Shown piece by piece: positions 45,017 to 53,880 of a stretch of 64,000 bases of DNA (its first letter is position 1; every line of letters begins with the position of its first letter). Position numbers and translations under genes: made by a program. The stretch is taken from positions 33,719 through 97,718 of the forward strand of contig JBJTOK010000062.1 in assembly GCA_046074525.1 (NCBI GenBank). The letters are read 5' to 3'. The notes under the pieces were generated by a model. That model saw nothing but the letters and a program-made list of their open reading frames with translations, had not been told where the DNA came from and made no database searches. This DNA is from JAHEZL01 sp046074525 (lineage in GTDB: Bacteria > Bacteroidota > Bacteroidia > Flavobacteriales_C > GCA-002722245).

Positions 45017-46552
45017 CTACAAAATACTCTTCGGCACCACAGCCCGCAATTTCGTTTTCAGCTGCTTCATCGTTCCGCAAGTAGAATCGGGATTGAAAAA
45101 AGGAGTGATCTCCCAGGCGTTTTCCTTTGCAACATCGCGCAGCAAAGTTTGATACAATTTCTCTCCTAAAACCGAAGAACGCACTATCACCAAACATTCC
45201 GTATTCAGATTGGAGCTGCGCGGATCGAGATTAAAAGTACCAACCACCGATATCTTTTCATCCACCACCATTGTTTTGGCATGCAATCCAAAAACGGGAA
45301 CTATAGAATCGTTATGCATTGTACTTTGTCTCAGTTGCTGACGGATAGCGGCATCGGGTTTGAATTCATAAACCTTCACACCTGTGGCCAGGAGTGCCAG
45401 CCGATCACGCTGGTAGCCATTGAATGCTTCAAGGTTATCGGTGGAAGCCAAACTGTTTGTAAGTACCTTCACCTCCACACCTCTTTTCACCGCTGCAGCA
45501 AAAAGGGCCCGACTCTCTTCGGTGGTGATTAAGTAAGGTGATTGAATCAAAATGGATTTTTGTGCATTAGCGATCAGTTGCGACAAAGTATCAGTACTGA
45601 TTCCCCCGCCATATATTCCAGGTTTTGCATTTTTTCCAGGGACATCTGATACAAAATTTACATCGTCTACCCACACCAGTTCTCCAGAAGTCTGGATTTT
45701 TTTGAAAGCATTTGGAATATCCTTAATCCTGTTGCGCACCTGCGGCCAGAAATTTTCGGGATTGCAGGCATATTGGTGCAGATAAGCATACTTCGCGTCG
45801 GCATTGATTTCTTCCTTGCTCATTTCTACCACCTTATCCACCGGCACACTCAACGAACTGTTCCAAAAAAAATCGAAGGAAGTTCCAACATCTTTAGTGG
45901 CTTTGCCTAAAAGAAGCACATCCCGGTCGCGGAAATTGTATTCATGATCATAATCGAAATATTCATCAGCGATATTTCGTCCGCCGGTAATCACCACTTC
46001 ACCATCAACGATAAAGGTTTTGTTGTGCATGCGCTGGTTGAAGCCCTTGAAATCACTGGCCATGCTATACAACTTGCTCACCAGGTTTTTCCCGATATTG
46101 GCCGTAGGATTGTAAATTCTGATATCGAGATTGGGATGCGCATTCAAGGCCAACAGCTCATCGGCCTCGGCCTCCACCATGATATCATCCACCAAAATTC
46201 GCACCTTGATACCACGGTCGGCAGCACGCAAAAGGAAATCGGTAGCGATGAGTCCGACATTATCCGCCGAAAAAATAAAATATTGCACATCAATGGTCTT
46301 TTCGGCATGTTCGCACAACCAGGCCCGACTGATCATGGCCGCATCGCCCTCCTCAAGGAAATAAACCCCTGTTTTTTCTTTCATCAGGTCTTTGACCGGT
46401 TCCAGCTGTTCCGACAAGCTTACGAGACTGTCGCGGTAAGCCTCATTACAAAAATATACAGCCTGGTTGCGCGGATCATTTTCATCGGACGATGGCCAGA
46501 AAAGAAAAACCAATGCAATAACGATAATAATAAGAGGAAGGATTTTTTTCAT
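45017..46552 (-). CDS. Phospholipase D-like protein (cardiolipin synthase-like)
   Basis: 511 residues. An N-terminal membrane anchor (residues about 3-20, ILPLIIIVIALVFLFW) is followed by two PLD domains with HKD motifs: HNKTFIVDGEVVITGGRNIADEY (His about 178) and HAKTMVVDEKISVVGTFNLDPRS (His about 425). The second lacks the usual HxK(x)4D spacing only slightly (HAKTMVVD fits). The GGRNIADEYF block is like E. coli ClsC (YmdC), which uses phosphatidylethanolamine and phosphatidylglycerol to make cardiolipin. A phospholipase role is also possible. Located downstream of tRNA-Met on the same strand. Confidence 0.88.
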   Translation of the reverse strand: MKKILPLIIIVIALVFLFWPSSDENDPRNQAVYFCNEAYRDSLVSLSEQLEPVKDLMKEKTGVYFLEEGDAAMISRAWLCEHAEKTIDVQYFIFSADNVGLIATDFLLRAADRGIKVRILVDDIMVEAEADELLALNAHPNLDIRIYNPTANIGKNLVSKLYSMASDFKGFNQRMHNKTFIVDGEVVITGGRNIADEYFDYDHEYNFRDRDVLLLGKATKDVGTSFDFFWNSSLSVPVDKVVEMSKEEINADAKYAYLHQYACNPENFWPQVRNRIKDIPNAFKKIQTSGELVWVDDVNFVSDVPGKNAKPGIYGGGISTDTLSQLIANAQKSILIQSPYLITTEESRALFAAAVKRGVEVKVLTNSLASTDNLEAFNGYQRDRLALLATGVKVYEFKPDAAIRQQLRQSTMHNDSIVPVFGLHAKTMVVDEKISVVGTFNLDPRSSNLNTECLVIVRSSVLGEKLYQTLLRDVAKENAWEITPFFNPDSTCGTMKQLKTKLRAVVPKSIL

Positions 46553-46585
46553 GCGGATAAGAGTGCGCCGAGAGTGAGTTTTGAG

Positions 46586-46633
46586 AAATCAGAGTGGGTT
46601 TGTCGCTCTCGCAACTCACACTCACTCTGATTT
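46586..46633 (-). terminator. Hairpin directly after tRNA-Met
   Basis: AAATCAGAGTG (46586-46596) pairs with CACTCTGATTT (46623-46633). It begins two bases after the tRNA 3' end and shares AGAGTGAG...GCGAgAGCGAC...CACTCT with the hairpin after tRNA-Arg at 62144. Confidence 0.6.
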
Positions 46634-46634
46634 G

Positions 46635-46708
46635 TAGCGCGGGGGAGATTTGAACTCCCGACCTCAGGGTTATGAATCCTGCGCTCTAACCAACTGAGCT
46701 ACCGCGCC
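46635..46708 (-). tRNA. tRNA-Met (CAT anticodon)
   Basis: 74 bases. Acceptor GGCGCGG pairs with CCGCGCT (one G-T pair), D stem GCTC/GAGC, anticodon stem CAGGA with CAT in the loop TTCATAA, T stem GGGAG/CTCCC with TTCAAAT loop. CCA is not encoded. An elongator tRNA-Met is likelier than initiator because the first pair is G-T rather than unpaired C-A and the anticodon stem lacks the three G-C pairs of the initiator; an Ile tRNA with lysidine is not excluded. Confidence 0.9.
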
Positions 46709-46790
46709 ATTTAATTTCGTTGGTTAAACGGGGTGCAAACTTAAGGGATTATTATGAAAACACAAATTGAGGGAGGATTTTTCTCGTATG

Positions 46791-46844
46791 AGACGCAAGA
46801 TTTTGCGTCTGGCGAATAAGCGGAGACGGAAAATCTTCCGTCTC
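46791..46844. repeat. Twin hairpins AGACGCAA...TTGCGTCT and GAGACGGAA...TTCCGTCTC
   Basis: Two adjacent hairpins with 8- and 9-base arms and 4-base loops (46791-46810, 46823-46844). They share the GAGACG(C/G)(A/G)AA(A)AT core found as a dispersed repeat in many bacteria. They lie between tRNA-Met and the permease gene. Confidence 0.65.
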
Positions 46845-46879
46845 TACAAGACAAAATTCCTATAGTCATATAAATTAAA

Positions 46880-46887
46880 TACATTTG
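46880..46887 (+). promoter_or_regulatory. TAnnTTTG -7 element of the lptF/G gene
   Basis: TACATTTG, exact consensus, 42 bases before the GTG start at 46929. Confidence 0.5.
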
Positions 46888-46928
46888 AACGTTAACTTTT
46901 AACCCGAAAAATCTGAGCAAATAACACC

Positions 46929-48344
46929 GTGAAACGTCTCCATCTCTTTGTCATCAAAGCCTTCATTGGTCCGTTTATCCTGAACCTGGTCATCACCAAC
47001 TTTCTGTTCCTGATGATTTGGATATGGAAGTATGTGGATGACCTGATAGGGAAAGGATTGGAACTTTCGGTGTTACTCGAACTTATCGGTTACTGGTCGC
47101 TCTGGCAGATTCCTATGTGTTTGCCCCTCTCCATTCTATTATCGTCCATCATGACCTTCGGGAAGCTGGCCGAATCCAGTGAACTCACCGCCATCAAATC
47201 GCTGGGGATTTCACTGCAAAGGGCCATGTTTTCACTGATTATCTTCAACACCCTCATCGCCATTGGTGCCTTTTTCTTCAGCAACCATGTGCTGCCCTAC
47301 ACCGCCCTGCGCATGCAAACGATGATCAACGATATCACCCAGAAAAAGCCCGAACTGAATATCCCCGAAGGCGTGTTTTACAACGGAATGGAGAAATATA
47401 CCATCCGCATTGAAAAGAAATACCGCGACAAAACCATGAAGGGCGTGATGCTTTTCGATCACCGCAAAGACAATAACTCCAGCTTTATCATTGCCGATTC
47501 AGGAAAAATAGAAACTGTTGAAAACGGCAAATTCATGAAGCTTTCCCTCTATAACGGACATGCTTTCAAGGAAGATGAAAACAAGGACAATAATCCTACG
47601 TTAAAAGCCCGGCCTTTCCTGCGCAGCTCATTTGGTGAACATATTATTTACATCGACATGTCGGCTTACGCACTACAGAAATCCGACGGCTCCATGTTCA
47701 AAACATCTTCACAGATGCTCAATCTGGCACAGCTGGACGATATGATTGATTCGTTAAAAAAAGACATTGTCGACCGCCGGATCAACCTCGCGAAAGAACT
47801 CAACGAATACTATTATTTCCCGAAAGACAGTCTGCTGAAAATCGACACGATCAAGCCTTACGACATGAAGAAAGACGTATTCTCCATGATCGCAAAGGAA
47901 AACAGGGAAAAGGTGATTCAGGAAGCCCAGCAGTCGGCACGCTCCGCCCAGGGCTATCCCAACCGCTCGCGTATCTTTGAAGACGACAGGATCAGCGCCC
48001 GGTACCGCTATGAAGTGGAATGGCACAAGAAATACACACTTTCGGTTGCCTGCCTGGTACTCTTCTTTATCGGCGCCCCTTTTGGAGCTATTGTAAGAAA
48101 AGGCGGATTAGGATGGCCTGTGGTTTTCGCCATATTGCTTTTCCTCGTATATTACGTTCTGGCTATTATAGGAGAAAAATTAGGAAAAAAAGGAAGTATG
48201 GATGTTGCCCTCGGCATGTGGCTTTCCTCCATTGTTCTTACACCTGTAGGTATTTTCCTGAGCTATAAAGCAACAAGAGACTCGAAATTATTTTCCCGTC
48301 CGGCCTTCTTCAGCAAAATGGCCGGCTTTTTGAAAAAGAAATAG
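46929..48344 (+). CDS. LptF/LptG-family permease of the LPS exporter
   Basis: 471 residues. Start is GTG (no better start nearby). Six membrane helices in two groups of three (residues about 10-115 and 365-455) enclose a large periplasmic beta-jellyroll domain with LNIPEGVFYNGMEKYTIRIEKK, typical of YjgP/YjgQ. It forms the membrane part of the LptBFG transporter that pulls lipopolysaccharide from the inner membrane. Bacteroidota usually encode LptF and LptG at separate sites; sequence alone cannot tell which one this is. Starts a plus-strand group with two glycosyltransferases, 3 bases before the first. Confidence 0.92.
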   Translation: MKRLHLFVIKAFIGPFILNLVITNFLFLMIWIWKYVDDLIGKGLELSVLLELIGYWSLWQIPMCLPLSILLSSIMTFGKLAESSELTAIKSLGISLQRAMFSLIIFNTLIAIGAFFFSNHVLPYTALRMQTMINDITQKKPELNIPEGVFYNGMEKYTIRIEKKYRDKTMKGVMLFDHRKDNNSSFIIADSGKIETVENGKFMKLSLYNGHAFKEDENKDNNPTLKARPFLRSSFGEHIIYIDMSAYALQKSDGSMFKTSSQMLNLAQLDDMIDSLKKDIVDRRINLAKELNEYYYFPKDSLLKIDTIKPYDMKKDVFSMIAKENREKVIQEAQQSARSAQGYPNRSRIFEDDRISARYRYEVEWHKKYTLSVACLVLFFIGAPFGAIVRKGGLGWPVVFAILLFLVYYVLAIIGEKLGKKGSMDVALGMWLSSIVLTPVGIFLSYKATRDSKLFSRPAFFSKMAGFLKKK

Positions 48345-48347
48345 AAC

Positions 48348-49544
48348 ATGAAGATTTTACAACTTTGTCAGCGACCACCCTATCCTCCCATCGACGGCGG
48401 AGCCATTGGAATGAACAATGTTACCATGGGGCTGCTGGAACTGGGACACGAAGTAAAAGTGCTTACTATCGCCACCGATAAGCATCCTGTACAACACGAT
48501 AAAATCCCCGCTGATTATATATCGAAGACAGGGTTTGAGTCGGTACACATCGATACTTCCATCCGCATTAAGGATGCTTTCCTCAACTTATTCGAGGATG
48601 AATCTTACAACATAAAAAGGTTTATATCAGCTGATTTTGAAAATAAACTCATTGAAATTTTCAGCAAAAAAGAATACGATATTGTGCTCATGGAGAGCTT
48701 GTATGTAACGCCTTACATCGACACCATACGCAAGCACAGTAAGGCCAAAATTGTGCTGAGGGCGCCGAATGTGGAGTATAAGATTTGGGAAAGAGTGACC
48801 AAGAACAGTGTCAACCTTATCAAAAAGCCTTATTTATCGATGCTTACGCGCCGATTGAAACAATACGAAAAAAACATTATCCCTCAGCTCGACGGACTCA
48901 TTCCTGTCACCAAGGAAGATCTCAACATCTTCAAAACACTGGGATACAAAGGCAAAGGGTTTTCCGTCCCAACGGGTATTATGATGAAAGATCTCGCCCT
49001 GTCGCCGGATATCGCCGAGGAAGAAAAATCTATTTTTCATATCGCCTCCATGAACTGGATGCCGAATGTGGAAGCAGTAGACTGGTTCCTGAAAAATGTG
49101 TGGGACATGGTGGTAGCTGAAGTGCCTGATGCCAAGTTTTACCTGGCGGGACGCGACATGCCGGAATGGCTGATGCAGCACAAACAAAAAAATGTGGTGG
49201 TAGTGGGTGAAGTGGACGACGCCAAGACTTTCTACGCCAGCAAAAAAATCATGGTGGTGCCTATCCTCTCGGGCAGCGGTATGCGCGTTAAAATCGTGGA
49301 AGGTATGGCCGTGGGGAAAGTCATTGTTTCTACCAGTGTGGGCGCCGAAGGGATTTTTTATACCGCCAACAAAAATATCATGATTGCCGATGAGGCTACA
49401 GATTTCGCCGAGCACATTATCTTTTGCCTCAATCACCCTTCTTTCTGCAAGGAGGTTTCCAGCAACGCCAAAGAACTGATTGCACAGGAATACGACAATA
49501 TTTCAATTTGTAAAAAGATATCGGAATTCCTCACCGACCTGTGA
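48348..49544 (+). CDS. GT4-family glycosyltransferase
   Basis: 398 residues. N-terminal Rossmann segment LQLCQRPPYPPIDGGAIGMNNVTMGLL and the C-terminal donor-binding region (PILSGSGMRVKIVEGMAVGKVIVSTSVGAEGI) are those of a retaining GT-B glycosyltransferase of family 4. No membrane helix; likely on the inner leaflet of the membrane. Lies 3 bases after the LptF/G gene and overlaps the next glycosyltransferase by 4 bases (GTGA), so the three form one transcript. Acceptor and sugar are unknown; envelope glycan assembly is a reasonable inference. Confidence 0.9.
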   Translation: MKILQLCQRPPYPPIDGGAIGMNNVTMGLLELGHEVKVLTIATDKHPVQHDKIPADYISKTGFESVHIDTSIRIKDAFLNLFEDESYNIKRFISADFENKLIEIFSKKEYDIVLMESLYVTPYIDTIRKHSKAKIVLRAPNVEYKIWERVTKNSVNLIKKPYLSMLTRRLKQYEKNIIPQLDGLIPVTKEDLNIFKTLGYKGKGFSVPTGIMMKDLALSPDIAEEEKSIFHIASMNWMPNVEAVDWFLKNVWDMVVAEVPDAKFYLAGRDMPEWLMQHKQKNVVVVGEVDDAKTFYASKKIMVVPILSGSGMRVKIVEGMAVGKVIVSTSVGAEGIFYTANKNIMIADEATDFAEHIIFCLNHPSFCKEVSSNAKELIAQEYDNISICKKISEFLTDL

Positions 49545-50731
49545 AAAAAACGCTGATCATATTGTCGCGTATTCCCTATCCGCTTGAAAAGGGCGACAAG
49601 CTGCGTGCCTATCACCTGATCAAAGAATTATCGAAATGGGAAGAGATTCACCTCGTTGCTATTTCCGATGAACCGGCACAACAGTCAAGCATCGACGAAC
49701 TGAAAAAATACTGCAAAGAGATTCATGTTTTTCCTATCTCCAAATGGTCGATCGCCCTTAATATGTTTAAATCCTTCATCGTCGGATTGCCTTTCCAGTC
49801 GGGCTATTTTTACAATTCCAAAGTAGCAAGGGAAATTGCCAATCTGATCGAAAAAAACAAACCCGACCATATTTTCGTGCAGTTGCTGCGCACCACCGAA
49901 TACGTGAAAAACATCCATGGTATTGAAATGACACTGGATTATATGGATGCCTTTGCCAAAGGGATGGAGCGCCGGTTGGAAAGCGCCTATTTTCCTGCAA
50001 GTCGCATTTACCGATGGGAATATTTCCGATTGAGAAAATACGAAGGAAGAGTTTATCACTGGTTCAAGAACAAGCTGATTATCTCTGAGCAGGATTTGAA
50101 CAGTCTTTTTATTCCCGACACCAACGAAATACAAATCATCCCGAATGGCGTGGATACTGCCTATTTCAGTCCGCGGCCAATGGAAAAAAAATACGATTTA
50201 CTTTTCTTTGGAAACATGTCGTACCCACCCAATGTGTCGGCAGCAAGGTATTTGTGCATGGAGATTTTGCCGCTTTTATTAGCGAAATATCCTAACATAA
50301 AAATTGCTATTTCGGGTGCTGAGCCTAGCAAAGAAGTGTTAGCTCTGGCAAGTAAAAATGTGGATATCACAGGATGGATTGATGATATGCGTGATATTAT
50401 TGCGCAATCGAAAATCGTGGTGGCACCGATGCTTATCGGTACCGGTTTGCAGAATAAATTGCTGCAGGCCATGGCAATGAAAATCCCCTGTGTTACCTCT
50501 TCCCTGGCGAACAACGCCCTGGGTGCCGAAAACAAAAAATCAATTTTGGTAGCGCGGAAAAAGGAGGATTATGTAAAGGCGATAGAACTGATGCTGGAAA
50601 ACCCGGAAATATATGACAGCATTGCTCAAAACGGATTGGATTTCGTGAATGCCAATTTCAACTGGGAGGCTTCAGCGAGAAAGCTGCATGAGTTGATGTA
50701 CGGGAAAAGCAGCCCTGATAGCGAGTTTTGA
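49541..50731 (+). CDS. GT4-family glycosyltransferase (TIGR03087-like)
   Basis: 396 residues with GTG start overlapping the previous stop. LILSRIPYPLEKGDKLRAYHLIKEL is close to the N-terminal motif of the TIGR03087 sugar-transferase subfamily, and the donor region has IPNGVDTAYFSP, GWIDDMRDIIAQSKIVVAPMLIGTGLQNKLLQAMAMKIPCVTS. The family was first linked to exopolysaccharide and PEP-CTERM systems, but no such system is visible here. Probably acts with the preceding glycosyltransferase. A perfect hairpin (50737) follows between this gene and the convergent SGNH gene. Confidence 0.9.
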   Translation: MKKTLIILSRIPYPLEKGDKLRAYHLIKELSKWEEIHLVAISDEPAQQSSIDELKKYCKEIHVFPISKWSIALNMFKSFIVGLPFQSGYFYNSKVAREIANLIEKNKPDHIFVQLLRTTEYVKNIHGIEMTLDYMDAFAKGMERRLESAYFPASRIYRWEYFRLRKYEGRVYHWFKNKLIISEQDLNSLFIPDTNEIQIIPNGVDTAYFSPRPMEKKYDLLFFGNMSYPPNVSAARYLCMEILPLLLAKYPNIKIAISGAEPSKEVLALASKNVDITGWIDDMRDIIAQSKIVVAPMLIGTGLQNKLLQAMAMKIPCVTSSLANNALGAENKKSILVARKKEDYVKAIELMLENPEIYDSIAQNGLDFVNANFNWEASARKLHELMYGKSSPDSEF

Positions 50732-50736
50732 GAGTT

Positions 50737-50764
50737 GGTTTCCCTCTTGGAGAAGAGGGAAACC
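50737..50764. terminator. Perfect 12-bp hairpin between convergent genes, minimal copy of the TTTCCCTC element
   Basis: GGTTTCCCTCTT at 50737-50748 and its exact reverse complement at 50753-50764 around GGAG. Flanks resemble those of the 151-base element at 44846 (right flank CCATACTTAAAAAA versus CCATACCCTGAAAAA), so this looks like the arms without the interior. It probably also ends both transcripts. Confidence 0.65.
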
Positions 50765-50769
50765 CATAC

Positions 50770-51684
50770 TTAAAAAACCATACGCGGAAGCAAACTATCC
50801 TCTAAAGCCCTCGCCACTATCCCATTCCCTTCCTTCGTCAAATGCATGCCATCAAAACTTACTTTGGAAATATCAGGAAAGAGTTCAGATAAATTCACAT
50901 ACTCCACTTTTCCATCGTACTTTGCTTTCAGTAACTGTCGCACTTTTTGCTGCTGAACAGAATGAAATGCTCCCGGCTGACAAACCACTACTGTTCTTAT
51001 TTTTTTACTCACTAAATAAGTCAAAACCTCATCCAACTGAGCGATATACAACTGATAAGGAATTTCCCCTTTCGCTATCATCTTCTTCGCTTCATTGTCA
51101 AAAACCTGGTAATAGGTGCTTACATTACTTTGCAGACTATCCTTTTCTATTCCATTTTTAAACACAGGCTGCGTAGCTTCTTCAGGTACAGGCGTTACAC
51201 GACGAATCGCTTCCCTGATATAAAATCCCAGCATGGGTTTATAACCAAAACATTCAAAAATGATATCATCTCCCCTGAAGTTGAAATCCGATAAGCGTCG
51301 CGGATCACGATCGGTTTCGCCATTGTAGAGAATTGCCATGTCGTAGTCCAGATATTCGTAACTTTTGATATCATAGGAAATGCCGTATATGCCCTGATTG
51401 TTGGCCCCGAGATTAAACACACGATAAGCTGCTTTTTGCTGCAAGGATTTTTCCAGCTGCGCAGGCCAGGCTTCATCGGCCTCTACCCAAAATCCAAAAG
51501 TAGTGCTTCCGCCAAAGCAAGCAACGCCGTAACCGCTCTTCTCTCCATCCTGCAAAAGTTCACCGCGATAACCTTCAGTATTATAGTAACCATGCAGGAG
51601 ATAATCGGTAACTGCCAGTCCTGAAATAAACAGAATCAACAGGACCCACTTAGTATTTTTATTGCGAAAAAGTTGCTTAAACAT
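50770..51684 (-). CDS. Membrane-anchored SGNH-hydrolase-like protein
   Basis: 304 residues from the ATG at 51684. An N-terminal anchor (residues about 12-32, WVLLILFISGLAVTDYLLHGY) precedes GDSL/SGNH-like blocks: CFGGSTTFG (nucleophile Ser), GANNQG, YNGETD (Asn), and the late DGMHLTKEG (Asp/His). It could be an esterase or O-acyltransferase partner acting on envelope glycans or lipids. An earlier ATG 64 codons upstream is rejected because it would read back through the ribBA 5' end. It is divergent from ribBA with only 33 bases between the start codons. Confidence 0.78.
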   Translation of the reverse strand: MFKQLFRNKNTKWVLLILFISGLAVTDYLLHGYYNTEGYRGELLQDGEKSGYGVACFGGSTTFGFWVEADEAWPAQLEKSLQQKAAYRVFNLGANNQGIYGISYDIKSYEYLDYDMAILYNGETDRDPRRLSDFNFRGDDIIFECFGYKPMLGFYIREAIRRVTPVPEEATQPVFKNGIEKDSLQSNVSTYYQVFDNEAKKMIAKGEIPYQLYIAQLDEVLTYLVSKKIRTVVVCQPGAFHSVQQQKVRQLLKAKYDGKVEYVNLSELFPDISKVSFDGMHLTKEGNGIVARALEDSLLPRMVF

Positions 51685-51687
51685 TGC

Positions 51688-51695
51688 TATCTTTG
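51688..51695 (+). promoter_or_regulatory. TAnnTTTG -7 element of ribBA
   Basis: TATCTTTG, exact consensus, 22 bases before the ATG at 51718. No room remains for an FMN riboswitch. Confidence 0.55.
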
Positions 51696-51717
51696 TGGCC
51701 ATAAATGTAAGAATAGA

Positions 51718-52929
51718 ATGTCGGAAAAACTCAATACTATTGAAGAAGCCATTGAAGAGCTGCGCAAAGGAAAAGTGATCATAGTGGTGGACGATGAAGA
51801 CCGCGAAAACGAAGGTGATTTCCTCTGCACCGCTGATGCTGTAACGCCTGAAATAATCAATTTCATGGCAACACATGGACGGGGGCTCATCTGTACTCCA
51901 TTGGCAGAAGAGCGCTGCAAGGCCCTCGGACTCGATTTGATGGTAACCAGCAATTCCGCTTTACACGAAACTCCATTTACAGTATCTGTCGATTTAAGAG
52001 GAAACGGTGTTACTACGGGTATCAGCGCTTCCGACAGGGCGAAAACCATTCTTGCTTTAATTGATCCTAAAACCAAACCGGAAGAACTGGGAAAACCAGG
52101 ACATATCTTCCCGCTGATGGCGAGACAAGGCGGCGTTTTGCGCAGGGCCGGTCACACCGAAGCGGCTGTTGATTTCGCGAAACTGGTTGGTCACTACCCT
52201 GCTGGTGTTATTGTTGAAATTATGAATGAAGACGGTACCATGGCGCGTCTTCCCGATTTGCAGATCATTGCTAAAAAATTCAATCTCGTTATAGTTTCCA
52301 TCGCCGACCTCATCTCTTACCGACTCAAACACGAGTCATTAATTGAAAGAAACGTAGATGTGAAAATGCCTACGGCTTATGGGAATTTCGACCTGATCGC
52401 TTATACACAAAAATCTACGGGCGAAGATCATCTTGCGCTGGTGAAAGGTGAATGGAAGGAAGATGAAGCAGTGCTGGTGCGCGTTCACTCCTCCTGTTTA
52501 ACAGGTGATGTATTTGGCTCCTGCCGTTGCGACTGCGGTCCGCAATTGCATAAGGCACTGGAGATGATCGACAAAGAAGGAAAAGGTGTTTTGTTATACA
52601 TGAACCAGGAAGGTCGGGGCATTGGCTTACTCAATAAACTAAAGGCATATAAACTTCAGGAACAGGGTCGCGACACTGTTGAAGCCAATCTGGAACTGGG
52701 CTTCTCCATGGACAACAGGGATTATGGTGTGGGAGCGCAAATCCTGCGCGATTTGGGAATTACCAAACTCCGCTTGATGACCAATAATCCTACGAAAAGG
52801 GCCGGACTCTTAGGTTACGGACTCGAGATCGTTGAAAATGTGCCTATTGAAATTGAATCCAACCAACACAATAAATTCTATTTGGAGACAAAGAAGAATA
52901 AGATGGGACATAATTTGAAGTTGGAATAA
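51718..52929 (+). CDS. ribBA: Bifunctional DHBP synthase / GTP cyclohydrolase II (RibBA)
   Basis: 403 residues from the ATG at 51718; a start at 51673 would lie upstream of the promoter element. Residues about 1-205 are 3,4-dihydroxy-2-butanone-4-phosphate synthase (VVDDEDRENEGDF, GRGLICTPL, AKTILALIDP, RQGGVLRRAGHTEAAVD, IMNEDGTMARLPDL). Residues about 206-403 are GTP cyclohydrolase II with the zinc cysteines in SSCLTGDVFGSCRCDCG, then MNQEGRGIGLLNKLKAY and MTNNPTKR. The two activities start both branches of riboflavin synthesis. Stands alone; the promoter is constitutive-looking. Confidence 0.97.
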   Translation: MSEKLNTIEEAIEELRKGKVIIVVDDEDRENEGDFLCTADAVTPEIINFMATHGRGLICTPLAEERCKALGLDLMVTSNSALHETPFTVSVDLRGNGVTTGISASDRAKTILALIDPKTKPEELGKPGHIFPLMARQGGVLRRAGHTEAAVDFAKLVGHYPAGVIVEIMNEDGTMARLPDLQIIAKKFNLVIVSIADLISYRLKHESLIERNVDVKMPTAYGNFDLIAYTQKSTGEDHLALVKGEWKEDEAVLVRVHSSCLTGDVFGSCRCDCGPQLHKALEMIDKEGKGVLLYMNQEGRGIGLLNKLKAYKLQEQGRDTVEANLELGFSMDNRDYGVGAQILRDLGITKLRLMTNNPTKRAGLLGYGLEIVENVPIEIESNQHNKFYLETKKNKMGHNLKLE

Positions 52930-53132
52930 CGAACCTCTCCGCGAAGTTGAAAACCTCACGGAATCTTTTCTTAAAGAATTTATCTTTTGCATTAATGAAG
53001 CTGAAAGCTTCGGGAAAAGATTCCGCTATGTTACGCCTCGCTAAACTAATCGGAGCATACTCGAGAAAGCACACCGTTAATAAGTTTATTAAAAAAATCT
53101 CCCCCAACACTTTATCATTCCCCAGAAGCGTT

Positions 53133-53140
53133 TATTTTTG
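53133..53140 (+). promoter_or_regulatory. TAnnTTTG -7 element of gldF
   Basis: TATTTTTG, exact consensus, 8 bases before the ATG at 53149, implying an almost leaderless transcript. Confidence 0.5.
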
Positions 53141-53148
53141 AAACCACT

Positions 53149-53880
53149 ATGTACGCATTGTTCACCAAAGAGATAAAAAGTTTTTTCGGATCGCTGATAG
53201 GCTATGTCATCATTGGCGTTTTTCTGGTGGCTAACGGACTCTTCCTGTGGGTGCTCCCCTCTTCCGACAATGCGAATATTATTGAAAGCGGATTGGCCAC
53301 GCTGGAACCGCTTTTCGTGATGGCACCATGGCTTTACCTGCTGCTTATCCCGGCAATGACCATGCGCTCCATGGCCGACGAAAAAATGCTTGGCACGCTG
53401 GAGCTCATCGTTACCAAACCCATCAGCGATTTGCAGATTATCCTCGCAAAATATTTCGCCAATCTTACCATCCTGATTTTATCGCTGCTACCAACATTGA
53501 TCTATTTCTACACAATTTACAAATACGGTGCTATCGAAGGTAATATCGACACTGGTGCTACCTGGGGATCTTACATCGGACTCTTCCTGCTGGGCGCTAT
53601 TTTCATCGCTATTGGTATTTTTTCTTCGGCTATTACAAAAAGTCAGATTATCTCCCTCATCATTGCCATCATACTATGTATCTTCTGTTATATCGGATTT
53701 GAATATGTTTCGGAATTTTTTGGTGATGACGCACTGTTCATCGATCAGCTGGGAATTTCCCATCACTACTACGCTATCAGTCAGGGACAAATTGATTCCC
53801 GCGATGTGGTTTACTACCTCAGCACAATTGTCTTTTTCATATTACTTACGCAGCTTACACTCAGCAAAAGGAAATGGTAA
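53149..53880 (+). CDS. gldF: Gliding-motility ABC transporter permease GldF
   Basis: 243 residues. Six membrane helices; N-terminus MYALFTKEIKSFFGSLIGYV and the segment PAMTMRSMADEKMLGTLELIVTKPISDLQIILAKYFA are the GldF/ABC-2 permease signature. In Flavobacterium johnsoniae GldF, GldG and the ATPase GldA form an ABC transporter required for gliding in some species; gldA is not in this window. Its end overlaps gldG by 7 bases. Presence does not prove gliding, as many non-gliding relatives keep gldFG. Confidence 0.92.
   Translation: MYALFTKEIKSFFGSLIGYVIIGVFLVANGLFLWVLPSSDNANIIESGLATLEPLFVMAPWLYLLLIPAMTMRSMADEKMLGTLELIVTKPISDLQIILAKYFANLTILILSLLPTLIYFYTIYKYGAIEGNIDTGATWGSYIGLFLLGAIFIAIGIFSSAITKSQIISLIIAIILCIFCYIGFEYVSEFFGDDALFIDQLGISHHYYAISQGQIDSRDVVYYLSTIVFFILLTQLTLSKRKW

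Noticed and set aside
51685..51717. FMN riboswitch upstream of ribBA
   Set aside because: Only about 20 bases lie between the promoter element and the start codon; no room.
52947..53141. 64-codon open frame between ribBA and gldF
   Set aside because: Ends in the gldF promoter, composition unremarkable, no start signal; most likely chance.
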